The notes: generated by a model from the sequence alone, not told the origin. DNA of 64,000 nt from Holacanthus passer (GCA_025331565.1 JAFREQ010000015.1:6717501-6781500), one strand, 5' to 3'. Counted from the first letter of the stretch, positions 1 through 11,420 are shown. Translations and numbers: made by a program.

Positions 1-159
1 CCGGCGGTCAGGAGGGCGGAGTTAAGCAACTTTCACAGTGACTGAGGGTGGACGACGGGTAGATATGTGTTCAGCCGGACCAGTTGGCCCATTGTGAGGG
101 TTTAACTTCTTATTTTTTTAATCTTTGGATGCCTTTAAAGCTCTTGGCGCAGCGTCAAA
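1..159 (+). promoter_or_regulatory. 5' leader / proximal promoter of ap1s3 (partial)
   Basis: This is the sequence immediately before the ap1s3 start codon at 160. It is moderately GC-rich at the window edge and becomes T-rich towards 120. I see no TATA box that can be placed with confidence, and the transcription start is probably inside or just outside the window. The assignment rests only on position. Confidence 0.45.
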
Positions 160-3100
160 ATGGTGAGTGTTTGTTTTTACGCACGACTCTTAAGACCCTC
201 CGACTGTTCACCTGTCGCACCTGTCGTCGCTGGCTGCTAACCTGAGCTACAAACTACACCTCTGCACCGCTTTCCTCCACCCAGAGGCCTGTTTGTTGCC
301 GTCAGGTCACACAGCAGCAGGTGGATTCGGTTTCAAATGTGCGCTTTTTCATTCCGACTTTGAGCCGCAGTTGGAAGTCAGGTGTGCGTCTCCTCTTCCT
401 CTCAGCAGAACAGGTTCCGTCACCTGGCCTGCTTTCCATATTCATTTACCTGCGAGCTGACACAGGGCACACACACACACACACACACACCTGGAAATAC
501 CTGTATAAGGGACCTGCTTGCAGCTGTTTTTCTAGTCTGATGTGGTTTGATAATCCTTACATGGTTCCTCCCTCTTTGTCTGTTCCAACAAAACAAGTAT
601 GTCCTCATTTTGTTGACATTTTCCTGAAGGTTTGCTGCAAAGTTTCATTCTGAGAACAAGATTTAATCTGGGGAAAAAAAAAGTGCTACTCAAGTCAGTA
701 TTTCAAAAAACAAACCAGCCTCTAAAACATGTGTCCATTAGTCTTTACATGGATTGCTGGGAAGTGAAATCATAACAATGAAGTGATTTTAGATTTATAC
801 ATTTGTTGCATTTATATTTAAATCCTGTATTAATAAACTGCAAGTGAGTTGTTTCATTCTGAAAACAACACAGATTTACCCAAGGAAAAAAAAAGAAACT
901 TCATTCGTTGATGGTTTTGAGATGTTTCAATATGACCCAGTTAATTTTGAATGAGCCTCATTATGACAAATGTCTTATTGTTTTGAATCTGTGTTGCATA
1001 TGTGGGACAATGAGTCTTTAAAGGCTCAGTCTCTAGTGTGGCTGTGAACATAACATGAGCAATTTATGATGTTTGAGCTTATGATTACAATATGTATTTT
1101 GATAAATGGCTTCCTTTGAGTCATCATTCTTAAAACAATTGTATATTTGTGATTCCTTTCTGCAATTTCCACCCTGTGCAACAATGTCCCGTATTTAATA
1201 TAGGCCTATTTGATTTCAATCATTTCTTGAATTTCTATGATCTGTTGGGTGAAATATTAAATCCCAAGAAGCCTTTTATCATGACTGCAGCATAACAACA
1301 AATATCTTGTGCATGATGCTGTTTCTTGTAATTAACTCAGACTTATTAGCTCTTATGGGACACGTGAGTGGGTTTGAACAGTGCTCTGTTGCACAATATG
1401 AGTTTAGGTATTATCTCTGCTCTGGTGGCTCTGTGAGGAATGAAGGCGAGCACAGATGTTCAAGTCAAGTCAGTTTTGTTTATATATCAAAAAAGATCAC
1501 GCTTTCACCCAGAGATGAGACAAAAATATCTTTAGACTATTAATCCTGGTAAGGACAAACTCCACAAAAAGGACTGTGCACCCTTGTAGCCTTTCAGTCT
1601 TACATCAACAATGAGAGGAAGACTTAAAGGAAATAATGTGTCAGTGTGTGGTTCCAATAGAGGTGTGGAGAGGAATTCATTTCCATTTTGATGTGCAGCC
1701 AAATCTATTTCTAATGCTCGGAAACCAAAACCAAACTCCTTCGCTCTCCTGAAAATCAGAAAGGAAACTCCAGGCTGCCTCTTCCTGAATCTTGTGTTGA
1801 CCTTCACATTTCTGCCTGTCAGTTTTTTTTCCCTTTACTGATGTGTTTGGTCAGTGTAGGTTTACTCTTTCATGAGCTATGGCAACAGCAAACTGGTTGA
1901 ACTCATGGTTTGTGTTAGAGTGTAGTTAATAAAGTCCCTCTGCTGTGGCTTTGTGTGAACATGTGTGTTTGTTGCCCCCCCCCACCCAAAATTCATGCCT
2001 GTATCACGAGTGCCACTCTGACCCTGTGTTGTGTCTCTGTGTTGTTAGATGCGCTTCCTGCTGCTCTTCAGTCGCCAGGGGAAGCTGCGTCTGCAGAAGT
2101 GGTTCACGCCCATGACAGAACGAGAGAAGAAGAAGATCATCAGGGACATGACCGCCATGGTGTTGGCACGGCAGCCGCGCTCCTGTAACTTCCTGCACTG
2201 GAAAGACCTGAAGATCATTTACAAGAGGTCCGAGTTTGTTTAACCAGTTTGAATGGTTTTAGCTGCTTCTTCAGCAGCGTGGCCCCCAAGTTTCTCCTCA
2301 TAGCTGCGCCTGCTGTGTATATAATTTATAACTCCTCTAGGTATTGATATCAGCTGAAAATCATCCTTTTCCCTCAGGTATGCAAGCTTGTATTTCTGCT
2401 TGGCCACAGAGACTCAGGAGAATGAGCTGTTAGCCCTGGAGGTTATTCATCGCTACGTGGAGCTGCTGGACAAATACTTTGGCAATGTATTTTATTACAT
2501 TTACCCTCTTTTATATTTTAATATGCAACTGTAGCCTTAAGTGTAACTGCTGAAATGTGATGGCAGCTTAAGTCAAGAGTGGAGCTGCAACAATTCGATT
2601 CAAATTTGAATCGATTAATCAGTCAAAAGAAAATTCACTATTTTTATATCGATAATTTTAGTCATTTTTCAAGCAAACATTTTCTGGTTGTAGCTGCTTA
2701 AATGTGAGGATTTGCTGCTTTCTTTGCAATTTATGATAGTAAATGAAGAATCTTCAGGTTTTGGACTGAACAAAAGAATCAATTTGAAAACTTTGGGCTC
2801 TGAAAAAAATTGTGATAAGCATTTTTCTGAATTTTGACATTTTATAGACTGAAAGATTAATCAATTAATCTATTACTATAATCATTTATATTAGTATAAA
2901 AATATTAATATATATATAATAATCCTTAGTCGCACCTCTAATCAAGAGCATATTCACTGTTTTTATTATGATATTACAATAATGCCCATCATACCTCCCC
3001 TCAGGTGTGTGAACTGGACATAATCTTTAACTTTGAGAAGGCCTATTTTATCCTCGATGAGTTTCTAATGGGAGGCGAAATACAAGAAACCTCCAAACAG

Positions 3101-4067
3101 ACGGTGAATCGCTGCATTGAATCTTCGGACATGCTACAGGAGGTGAGCGCACACTCTCACACACAACACAACACAAGGTGTGGCTTGCATCTGTCGCGTG
3201 AGCATGTAATGTGTTGCATGGCTCGACATAATTAAAGAAACTGTGACATGCTTTGAACATAGTTTAGAGTTGATTATGTCTTAAAAACAAATCTCGGCTG
3301 TGGGGTTCTTAGAAAGGTCTTGAATTTGGTTCTTTACGTTTTGCTAAAATAACACTTACCACAAATGCTGTATCAAGCTCCAGTCCGGGAACTTGTTTCA
3401 GTTTATTTGTGTCAGTGTGAAGTAGTCATTGTCATAATGAGTCCATTAACAGTGGTGCTGCTGAGTCCCTGGTGTGTCTTTTGTCTTTCCTGTAGCTGAT
3501 AAACTTGTGGATATTAGCTGTTTTATAGATTTGTGTTTTCTCACCCCTCTCCGTGTGTGTCTGTGTGTGTGTATATCTCTCTCTCTCTCTGCCAGTGTTA
3601 TTGCGAGTGAGAGACAGATTTTCCTGGAACGTGGCGTAGGTTTAGTGTTTGGCTCATGCTTCCCCCCTCTCCCTGTAGGTTCATGGCTCTGTGTGGTACA
3701 GCAGTTAACTGGGGTGTGTTGTTCTGTGCTTCTGAGAAGGGCTGACTAACACTTTGAATCTAGAGCTGGATTGTGTGCAGTGTAGCCTCCCATTCATTTT
3801 GACCATTATCGCTTCAGGATGACAACAGTGATTGGTATGAGGTGGAGCTGTTTGGATGACCTTGAATATGGACAGAAAGGTTAGATGTTCTGCTTGTGTT
3901 AGTTTCCTACCTTGTGTTGGTGTGCTCAGCATTCAATAGCAGGTGGTGTGTAGATGTGTGCCTGTGAATATTAATTGTATTATAATGCTTTTTTTACGAG
4001 GCTTACAACCTGACGTTTGCTCTTTTTGCAGACCATGGAGGAGTATATGAGCAAACCTGCATTTTAA
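160..4067 (+). CDS. ap1s3: AP-1 complex subunit sigma-3 (5 exons, 154 aa)
   Basis: Small (sigma) subunit of the AP-1 clathrin adaptor, which sorts cargo between the trans-Golgi network and endosomes. Coding exons: 160-162 (ATG only, then donor gtgagt), 2049-2227, 2378-2486, 3005-3142, 4032-4067. They total 465 nt, giving 154 aa, the length I recall for human AP1S3. A first coding exon holding only the Met codon also matches the mammalian AP1S3 gene. The protein opens MMRFLLLFSRQGKLRLQKW and carries the sigma-family core (YASLYFC, HRYVELLDKYFGNVCELD, FNFEKAYFILDEF). It ends LQETMEEYMSKPAF, the AP1S3-type tail; AP1S1 ends differently. The whole protein is one longin-like clathrin adaptor small-chain domain with no membrane segment. 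The donor after exon 2 (gtccga) is weak but is the only one keeping frame. The gene converges on scg2b. Teleosts often keep a and b copies, and I cannot say which this is. Confidence 0.95.
469..491. repeat. (CA)n microsatellite
   Basis: About 11 uninterrupted CA units in ap1s3 intron 1. Simple sequence with no coding meaning. Confidence 0.95.
645..1160 (+). repeat. Copy 1 of a local ~400-bp repeat (ap1s3 intron 1)
   Basis: This stretch aligns by eye with 4385-4770 in the same orientation. Shared blocks include tgaagtgattttagattta, gttgcatttatatttaaatc, tttcattctgaaaacaac, agtctttaaagg and tgagcttatgatta, in the same order. The block starting tttcattctgagaacaagattta (about 648) is repeated again near 853, so copy 1 also contains a short internal tandem duplication. 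No open frame or terminal inverted repeat is visible. It could be an old non-autonomous element or a segmental copy of the ap1s3 3' end. Confidence 0.8.
2578..2938 (-). repeat. Teleost dispersed repeat, family R1 (ATCGATTAAT-rich), near full length
   Basis: It begins gagctgcaac and ends in AATCAATTAATC-type motifs, with internal blocks cattttctggttgtagctgc, tgaggatttgctgctttct and acattttatagact. I recognise this layout from many fish genomes as a non-autonomous dispersed repeat whose two ends are rich in ATCGATTAAT. It fills most of ap1s3 intron 3. Related pieces lie at 17450-17640, 23985-24205 and 26815-26930. The family name R1 is mine. Confidence 0.7.
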
Positions 4068-4351
4068 CCTGTGAAGGGAAAAAGGACTTTAAAAAACATC
4101 GAGAAGGGATACAGGAACCAAATGTACTGTATTATATATCAAAGACTTTTCTGAATATGAAAATGGGATTTACTTTGATTCTATTGAACATTTTCAAAAG
4201 AAGAAATGGGCACACTGAATGTCTGCTCGCCTTCTGCCCGAAGCGTTGCTGCAATGTAACCACATTTGAGAGTAAGTCTAATATTTGTTCATAGTCGTGT
4301 GTTCAATTTAAAGAGGAGGAGGGGAGGGTTGTTTTTGCATGGATTGCTGTT

Positions 4352-4466
4352 ATTAAATTCAAATGAAGTAGTAATCGAGGACCGGGGTAATGAAATCATA
4401 ACAGTGAAGTGATTTTAGATTTATACGTTTGTTGCATTTATATTTAAATCATGTATTAATAATAAA
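4352..4466 (+). terminator. Candidate polyadenylation signals of ap1s3
   Basis: ATTAAA lies at 4352-4357 and AATAAA at 4461-4466, 285 and 394 bases after the stop codon. The second lies inside repeat copy 2, so if it is used the transcript ends within the repeat. Which site is used cannot be read from sequence. Confidence 0.4.
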
Positions 4467-4770
4467 TGGAAGTGTGTGGTTTCATTCTGAAAACAACAGA
4501 TTTATTTTGGAAAAATTGTGCTACCATGCAACACAAGTCTCAAAATAATGTTTATCATTGATGATCTTATTGTTTTGAATCTGTGTAACCGATTACGTGT
4601 GTGGGAGCATTAGTCTTTAAAGGAGCAGTTTCTAGTATGGGTGTGTACATAACTGCATTTTTATAATGTGCAATTTATGACGTTTGAGCTTATGATTAAA
4701 ATATGTATTTTGATAAACTGTTTCCTTTGAGTGATCATTCTTACAGTAATTGTATACTTCTAAATTCACC
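4385..4770 (+). repeat. Copy 2 of the local ~400-bp repeat (downstream of ap1s3)
   Basis: Partner of 645-1160 in direct orientation. The match runs from tgaaatcataacagtgaagt to tcattcttacagtaattgtata with scattered substitutions and small indels. The pair brackets ap1s3 exons 2-5. Confidence 0.8.
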
Positions 4771-5748
4771 AAACCTCATTGAAGGTAGTGTTTATGTGGA
4801 TCAACATGATTTTAAAAAGTAATTTCCTCAGAACTACTTCCACCCCTCGCTCTGACTGTAAATCCTGGCTGGCAGTACTGATGGCATGATTTTTAATAAG
4901 GCAACACAACTCAGCAAGAAGAAAAATAATACCGCTGATGCTTTATTCATCTGTGATTCGTCACACATTATTGAACATGTACAAAATGGTTTAAAAATGA
5001 GCATACATAGCACAACCACTGGTAGGCCAACAATACAGAGCTTCGCAGTATGAAAGGGTTGGAAGGCAGGCGACGGTCTGATATTTAGACTTGGAAATAA
5101 TTACCCATAATAATAACATTAAATCCACTTACCCTGAATATATCAAGAGTCACAACAACACCCGTTCTCAGCCCAGCACGCCGCCCTAACGAAAACTCCC
5201 TCTAACATTCTCCCTCCTGTCATTATCCTGTATGCTTGAGTCTGAAAGGCCCAGTCAACATTATACTTTACAGATATATCAACATGTGTAATAGTTTAAC
5301 ATAGATGAAAAATAAGTGTTCTTACCATCACTGGGTTGATTATAATTGAAAATATAGGCCTGTTTTCTGCCACAGCATTAATGTAAACAAACTTTTGAAC
5401 AACATCACAAAACTTTAATAACTTGGATTTGATAGTAGTCAATGCGTTTATTGGCAATTTCAGTGACATCTGATCAAAGTGGTTTGCCTTCCCCCCCCCC
5501 CTCTCTCTCTCTCTCCCACATCTATGCAGCACAGGTTGCACCTTTTAATCTCTCATGATAATATTAATATAATGTTCTTGCAGCAAGTTAGGGACCTGTA
5601 AGACTTCTATAGTTCATTTTCGTTAGGGTGATATAAGTCATACCAGCTATAGTTCATATAATAGAAATTTGTAAACTAGATCACGTCCACCAAACTTTAA
5701 AATTTTTGAGACAGTATAAATACTATAATCACAACTTCGTGCTTCAGG
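4771..5748 (-). other. Intergenic; probable 3' UTR of scg2b
   Basis: Nearly 1 kb between the convergent ap1s3 and scg2b genes, without a credible coding frame. On the minus strand AATAAA occurs at 5447-5452 (about 300 bases after the scg2b stop) and at 4942-4947. The stretch up to one of these is probably scg2b 3' UTR. A C-run followed by (CT)n at 5493-5516 is simple sequence. Confidence 0.5.
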
Positions 5749-7545
5749 CTACATCCCGGCCACTGGTTTTTCACGGTGCTCCATCTCCTCCTCCTCACTC
5801 ACGGTCTGAGGAGCAGAGGTCTTGGCCGGTATCTCCTCCTTCCCCTGCACCTCCGTGGGATCCACCTTCTCCTCCTGGGCCACCTCGGTCTCCCTCTTGG
5901 CCACCGGCCTCTTCTCCGCCTCCGCCTGGCCCAGGTAGTCCTTGAGGGCTCGCTCGTACAGCTCGTAGGGGAACTGGCCCTTCAGCTGCGCCTGGGTGTC
6001 CCTCTTGGTGATGCTGTTGGGGTACTCTGTGAGGATCTTAGCCGCCAGGTAGGTGGTCACCTCGTCCTCCACGTCTCCGTCATCGTCATCTTCATCATCC
6101 GCCTGGCGCTTCAGGGGCATCTTGTTGAGCTCGGAGAGGAAGAGGTTCTCCCTGCGCCCGGATGGAGGAGGGATCTTCACCGGGTTTGCAGCAGGGTTGG
6201 ACGCCACCGGGGCTCTATCCGAGGAGGGGGAGGTCTTCAGGGGTCTCTGCACCACCGGGTACTCGTTGCTGATGGTCTCCACGCCGATGATGTCCAAGAA
6301 GTCCTCCCGGTCCATGTCCTCAGGAGCGGGCTTGCTCTTCAGCGGCAGTCTGCGGCTGAAGTACCGGATCTTGGGGGTCTGGCCGGTGGTGTATCGAGCA
6401 GAGGCGTGGGGGTCTCTGTGGAGCTTCCTCAGCTCCTCTGTGAGCAGCATGTCGATGAGGTCCTGCGGGGGGACGTGGAGCTTGAGGGAGAGCTCCAGCA
6501 GCTCCTTCACCCTCCGAGGATCCACGATGGAGGGTCGGATCAGCCTCTTCTTCTGCTCCCCGGTCTTGTCCCTCTTCTGGGTCTGGTCGCTCATCTCCAG
6601 CACCTTCAGCAGGTAGTAGTCCACCAGCTTGGTGTCGTCATCCGCATCCTCCTGGTTCTGGTTCCCCCGCCGCTGCACCTCCTCCCTCTCCGCCTCGTCC
6701 TGCTCGCCCAGCGCCCGCTCCATCTCCTCGTGGCTCCCGTTCACCATCTCCTCCGTCTCCTCCCGCTCCTCCACCGGCACCCACTCCTCTCCTCCGGCCA
6801 CGTCCTCGTAGGCCTGGTTCCTGAGGCTGAACCCTCCCTCCTCGTCGTCCTCCTCGTCCCCGAACACGTCTCTCTTCTGGCCGCCCACCGTGGGCATCCT
6901 CCCCAGCTCCTCGAAGATGGAGCGCAGGTTGGCCAGGCTCTGGGGCGTGTACTGCTCGTCCAGGTCCTCCGTGGCCCGCTTGGACGCCTCCGTGTTCTCC
7001 TCGTCCTCAAACATCAGCGGGTACTTCTTGTGGGGTCTGGGGAAGTTGCCGTAGTCTGCCGGCGCGCCCTCGGGGACTTCGGTGTCTTTGGTGCGGTGCC
7101 TGTGCGCGCGGCGGTCGCTGCGGGGCGCGGACGCGGGGCCGAGCTTCGCCTCCTTCCCGGTCTGATCCTGGAGGGACCGGAGCAGGGCTTTCATCAGCTG
7201 CTCCGCGGTAACGTCCTGCCTCTGCACGCCGGGGCCGGGCTGCCGCTCCCCCGGACCCTCGTCCTGCTGCGAGGCGAGCTGGAGCAGCACCCTGAACTTG
7301 TCCACTTCGTCGTAATCCACGGGCTCGGCTCGGCCCCCGTTCCTCTGCTTCAGGTTCTCGATGTACTCCAGGGCTTTGATCATGTCGGAGCTGGGCGGGT
7401 AGGCAGCCGGCTGCCCCTCGCTCTCCCCGCCTCGGAGCCTGTAGTGGCGGGGGAGAGACGCAGCCTGCACGGCGCATCCACGGAGGAGGAAGGCGAGCAG
7501 GACCACGGCTCCCCCCGCGGGCAACTTGTGGTGGAAATGCAGCAT
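5749..7545 (-). CDS. scg2b: Secretogranin-2 (secretogranin II) precursor, 598 aa
   Basis: Acidic granin of dense-core secretory granules in neurons and endocrine cells, processed at dibasic sites to peptides including secretoneurin. Residues 1-28 form a signal peptide (hydrophobic AVVLLAFLL core, cut near AVQA). The body is rich in Glu and Asp, with acidic clusters near residues 230-240 and 290-300 and many KR/RR cleavage pairs. Residues 191-223 are secretoneurin, bounded by KR on both sides and starting ATEDLDEQYTPQSLAN. The conserved YYLLKVLEM segment and the SIVDPRRVKELLELSLKL block are also typical of SgII. The whole frame is one exon, as in other vertebrates, and an acceptor (tttgcag) sits 17 bases upstream of the ATG on the minus strand. 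GC content is far above the flanks. I choose scg2b because the secretoneurin sequence looks like the fish b form, from memory. The family call is firm; a versus b is not. Confidence 0.93.
   Translation of the reverse strand: MLHFHHKLPAGGAVVLLAFLLRGCAVQAASLPRHYRLRGGESEGQPAAYPPSSDMIKALEYIENLKQRNGGRAEPVDYDEVDKFRVLLQLASQQDEGPGERQPGPGVQRQDVTAEQLMKALLRSLQDQTGKEAKLGPASAPRSDRRAHRHRTKDTEVPEGAPADYGNFPRPHKKYPLMFEDEENTEASKRATEDLDEQYTPQSLANLRSIFEELGRMPTVGGQKRDVFGDEEDDEEGGFSLRNQAYEDVAGGEEWVPVEEREETEEMVNGSHEEMERALGEQDEAEREEVQRRGNQNQEDADDDTKLVDYYLLKVLEMSDQTQKRDKTGEQKKRLIRPSIVDPRRVKELLELSLKLHVPPQDLIDMLLTEELRKLHRDPHASARYTTGQTPKIRYFSRRLPLKSKPAPEDMDREDFLDIIGVETISNEYPVVQRPLKTSPSSDRAPVASNPAANPVKIPPPSGRRENLFLSELNKMPLKRQADDEDDDDGDVEDEVTTYLAAKILTEYPNSITKRDTQAQLKGQFPYELYERALKDYLGQAEAEKRPVAKRETEVAQEEKVDPTEVQGKEEIPAKTSAPQTVSEEEEMEHREKPVAGM
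6877..6975 (-). other. Secretoneurin peptide (33 residues) within scg2b
   Basis: Residues 191-223 of the precursor, excised between KR at 189-190 and KR at 224-225. The central EQYTPQSLA and the SIFEELG motif are the invariant part of secretoneurin. It acts as a secreted neuropeptide; in fish it stimulates pituitary luteinizing hormone release (established knowledge). Confidence 0.9.
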
Positions 7546-7562
7546 TGTAGGCTATTTATTAC

Positions 7563-8000
7563 CTGCAAATCAAGAGAGCATCAAATATTAGAAAAGCTGG
7601 TGGAAAAACCCAAATCGATTGTTGCTGTGTTCCTAAAGATATTTCCACCATAAATTCACTCGAAAGCAACGAGAGAGCGTGTTTTGATCCAGGATCTGTT
7701 TGCTTATCATTGAATGCAACGATGCTCGACACATTCACACCAGTGGATGAGTCACTCCCAGCGTTGTTCAGGGCAACCTCAACATCCCATTTCATCCGAG
7801 CAACACACCTTCATTAAAAAAAAAAAAAAAAAAACCTTTCTCCTTTCTCATTAAACAGCAACAGCTCATTGTGTAACTGATCAGGATGCGTCTCATCACA
7901 TAATCTAACATCAATCTGCAAAAAAAAAAAAAAAAAAACATCCTGCATTCTAAGATATTAAGATATAAATTTGATGAGAACATATAAAAGCGTGTTTTAC
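7563..8000 (-). other. scg2b intron 1 (predicted)
   Basis: Read on the minus strand, this begins with gtaaaa after ...ccaaag and ends in ttgatttgcag just before the coding exon. It contains two long A/T homopolymers (about 7815-7834 and 7920-7938), which suits an intron. Vertebrate SCG2 genes have one short noncoding exon followed by the single coding exon, and this fits that plan. Confidence 0.6.
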
Positions 8001-8129
8001 CTTTGGCACTGGAGCTCAGACAGCAGTGGAGGTGTATGGCATCTCCTCCTGAGCGGTGCTGGTCTCTTCTGGTTTCAGCACTCGGACAGCTCCCCTCCAT
8101 ATATGAGGCGACACCTGACCAGCGCGTCA
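8001..8129 (-). promoter_or_regulatory. scg2b promoter and noncoding exon 1 (predicted)
   Basis: Minus-strand order: a CRE-type site TGACGCGC at 8122-8129, then a TATA-like CATATATGG at about 8097-8106, then a likely start near 8070, then a splice donor aaag|gtaaaa at 8001/8000. Mammalian SCG2 promoters use a cAMP response element close upstream of a TATA box (established knowledge). The CRE here is a half site rather than the full palindrome. The exact start is inferred. Confidence 0.6.
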
Positions 8130-10425
8130 TCACACAACACACGCAAGAGCCGGGCCCGAAAAATCCATATAAATGATTCAGGTTTATCATATGGCAGACT
8201 GCAAAAGCTCCGAGCTGAATTAAAAATAGTCCTGTGTGCTGTCTGTTGCACTGCAGCGCTGGGTGAAAAGCTACTGACTGAAGTGAAGGTCTGTAAGGGT
8301 CTGGATGTGATGAGTTCATGTGATTGTTCATCCATCAGGACATTTGAATTGTCAGGCTTGAATGTGATTTATTATTTTTAATTCAGAGAAACACTATTCC
8401 AACTTATGTAAACGTCAACATTTAGCATTACATTTTATGAGAGACTCAAAAATATACACGTATCAGATTAGTTACATGTTTTCGTTCACGCGTCACAAAA
8501 ATCACGTGGTGTAAAATAATTTAGTTGCTAGATAGTAAATAGTCTTACCATCAACTCCTTCATGGCACATGAGGAGTTAAACCCTCTAGCGATGACTCAC
8601 AGGCTCAAACCACCGCGGAGATGTTGCTGTCGCAGTTCAGCAGCTCTCTCTCTCTCTCTCCCTCTCTCCCTGACAGAGACTGTGATAAACACCCTGCTGT
8701 CTGCTGGGGGCCAAAGCTCAGGCATTCCGCAGGGTCGACAAGATAAAGGGGGGGCCCAGCAAGACACCTGCCGATAAAAGGTCAGAGATGGGAGGTGACA
8801 GAGTTTGTGGTGAGATCAAAAGCCTTAGCAAACTCTTTAAGTATTAGCACGGGTAAACACCTCCAGTAAGCACCTGTAGTTATCATTTTAAAAAAAATGT
8901 CATCATCAATTGACACTGGTTGTAAATATAGAACAAAAGACATCTCACCATAACAAAGGCACTGATTCAGCCACATTTAGACATATTAATTCCCTTCCCA
9001 CATGTAACCACTTGGAGAAGGTGAAAATAATGAGTCACCTCATGATACAGGAGACTTATTTATTTCAGTTTGATTTTTCTTTTTTAAATAAAGTTTCAGG
9101 TGTTGCTGAAGCCATTTAATGTTTTAAAAGTCATAAATCTACACGTACACATCATTTAATAAGCACATTCCAGTACTATTTGATGCTTTTAATGCTTTTA
9201 TGGTGTCTCACTACAAGTCAACCACATCGCCAGTCAAACACAAAGGGATGAGTCATATTGAAACCCTCTAAAGGTAACTACTCATTGCCTCCTGACACCC
9301 CATAGACGTAGGTGCTCTTCTATTTCAGCCCTGCTATGACCCCCCCCACCCCCGTTTTTATTCCACATCTAATTGCATCCATGTGCTCCTCATTTATTCC
9401 ACGTCCTTTCACATCCATTAAAATTAGTAAAAGAAAAAAAAAAAGCTTAATCTTTCCACTTCACAATTGGTGCAGAGAACACGTTGTCATCAAACAGAGG
9501 CGACAACAACGTTGGAGGTGCTTTTTTTTGTTGTTGAATGTGTCGTCAGCTGCCTGCTCTCCAGAGCTGAAGAGCTGCAGAGAGCCTCCTGACGTTTTAA
9601 AGACACATTCATCTGGATGCCGCTGTGTGTGCTGGCTATTAAATGTGTGTGTGTGTGTGCACAAAAGTGAGAGAGGACAGGAAAAGGAAAACTGAATCAC
9701 GGATCATGAGACAGACAGAGATTGAGAGAGAGAGTGACGTTGTTTGTAAAACATGTTGTATAATCCCACATCATCACTCCTCTGACATCACATCTCTCCG
9801 TTCAGAAACAGCCTCCACCCTGAGGGGCAGAGGTCACCACAGCCAGCACATTGTAGTATCAATCATTTAAAGGTTACAGTCTCTTGTCCATTAAGAGATG
9901 GATGATAGAACTTGCCCATTGTCTGCTATCAGTTTGAAAATGAATAAGCACACGATGGCTCTGTGGAGATGAATTTGATTGTTCGGGTCATTTTATAACT
10001 GATGGAAATGTCATACTTGTGCGGGCATAAGAGTTAAAGTAATAAGTGTTTTATATAAAAGATGAAAGCTGAGGTGAAATATTTTTAAAGCATTCATGGT
10101 GAGTTTAAGGGATATTTGTCCAGCTCAAGAGCCCTTTAATTTCTGGGTTGTGTCCATTTACAGCCAGGAGCACACGCACTTACTGTATTTTTACAGCATC
10201 TGTGTCAGAGTCAGAAATGCTCAAATGTGCTTTTTTCACTGCTAAAAATAACTTGTTGTGTGGCTGCCTGGATGTTTATGAGTAAGCGATTATGCACCGC
10301 AACAAACAAACAAAGAGTTCATTTTAGTGAGACGTGATATTTCTTCTAACTCACCTCTGTCACTGTCTCAGCGATGGATCAGTTAGGAAAATGTCTTGGA
10401 TGGCTGTGAGGGTCCACAAGTATGT
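8130..10425. other. Intergenic DNA upstream of scg2b
   Basis: No coding frame here resembles a known protein. It holds a (TC)n stretch at 8647-8671, an A-run near 9433-9444 and a (GT)n at 9642-9660. The rest is moderately AT-rich unique-looking sequence. Distal scg2b regulation is possible but nothing specific stands out. Confidence 0.5.
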
Positions 10426-10429
10426 GAAA

Positions 10430-10915
10430 GAAGGATTAAGAACCTATACTTTAGTCAAAGTACTAGTGCAATGATGTAAAAATTTCCAGGTAAAAGTACA
10501 ACTGCAGTCAGAATTTGCTTAAATATGTACAACATATAGAACACATACATGAAGAACATTAGCATTATTTGCTGAATGTGCTTAAAGTGACAATGTCAAA
10601 TGACTTGTTCTGCAGAAAAAATACCTGTGTGACGGATATATTATATATTAAACTAGTCTCATAGTTGTTGCTGCAGGTGGAGGCCATTTTAAGAACATCA
10701 TTTGGTACTTTAATCTACATCAATGCATCATGTAATATTATAAATTCATCCTATGTTTTGTGTGTAAAATCCTCAAAAGTAACTACAGCTTTCAAGTAAA
10801 TGTAATGGAATAAAAGATGCAACATTTCCCTCTGGAATGTGGTGGAGTAGAAGTACCTCAAAAAACTAAGTATAATACTTAAGTGAATGTACTTAGTTAC
10901 TTTCCACCAATGTTT
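10430..10915 (-). repeat. Teleost dispersed repeat, 'gtaactaagtacatt' family
   Basis: Read on the minus strand it starts ggtggaaagtaactaagta, continues ttgaggtacttctactccac, cattccagagggaaatgt and ctgtagttacttttgagg, and ends in a run of short agtact motifs. This succession is a very common non-autonomous interspersed repeat in percomorph genomes, known to me by pattern. No coding capacity. Confidence 0.7.
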
Positions 10916-11420
10916 TCTTTTGTGGTTTCATTGCACCAATTAGGGTTTAAATTTCAATGAATACAATAGAATTAGACAAATGGCATTTAAACACATTTTG
11001 TGTGTGTGGAATCTGAGCTAATCTGAATTTCTGTCTGTGTATCTGTTTTTATCTGTTGTTGTGTAAGTTATATCAGGCCCCTGGGCGCTGTGAGGATCCT
11101 GAGTGATGGATCAGAAGTTTTTAAACTCAAATCCCAGCAGGATCCTGGTGGTGGAAGATTCACTGGCTGAATCTGTGATTTCTCTCTGGGGCTTGTGATG
11201 TGCTGTCTGTGTGCATCCTTCCGTACAGACCCACACAATTACTTCAGACAATAAAAACAAGAGCAACATTTCAAGTGATTGGTGCTGCCACGTGTCTGTT
11301 CCCTCTCTTGAATATTATCTTATTGATGGGAGTTACAGCAGGGAAGAGGGGAAAATCATAGTAATTAGTTGAAGAGTCCTCAGTGCCACTCTCACTCTCT
11401 CAGTGGTTTCCTTTAACAAC

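Noticed and set aside
6053..6811. Ser-rich plus-strand frames inside scg2b
   Set aside because: They are complements of Glu/Asp-rich granin codons, not independent proteins.
5776..7653. A 625-codon open frame on the plus strand, antisense to scg2b
   Set aside because: It mirrors the GC-rich codons of scg2b in the opposite frame, is dominated by Leu/Val/His repeats and has no domain. It is a by-product of codon bias.
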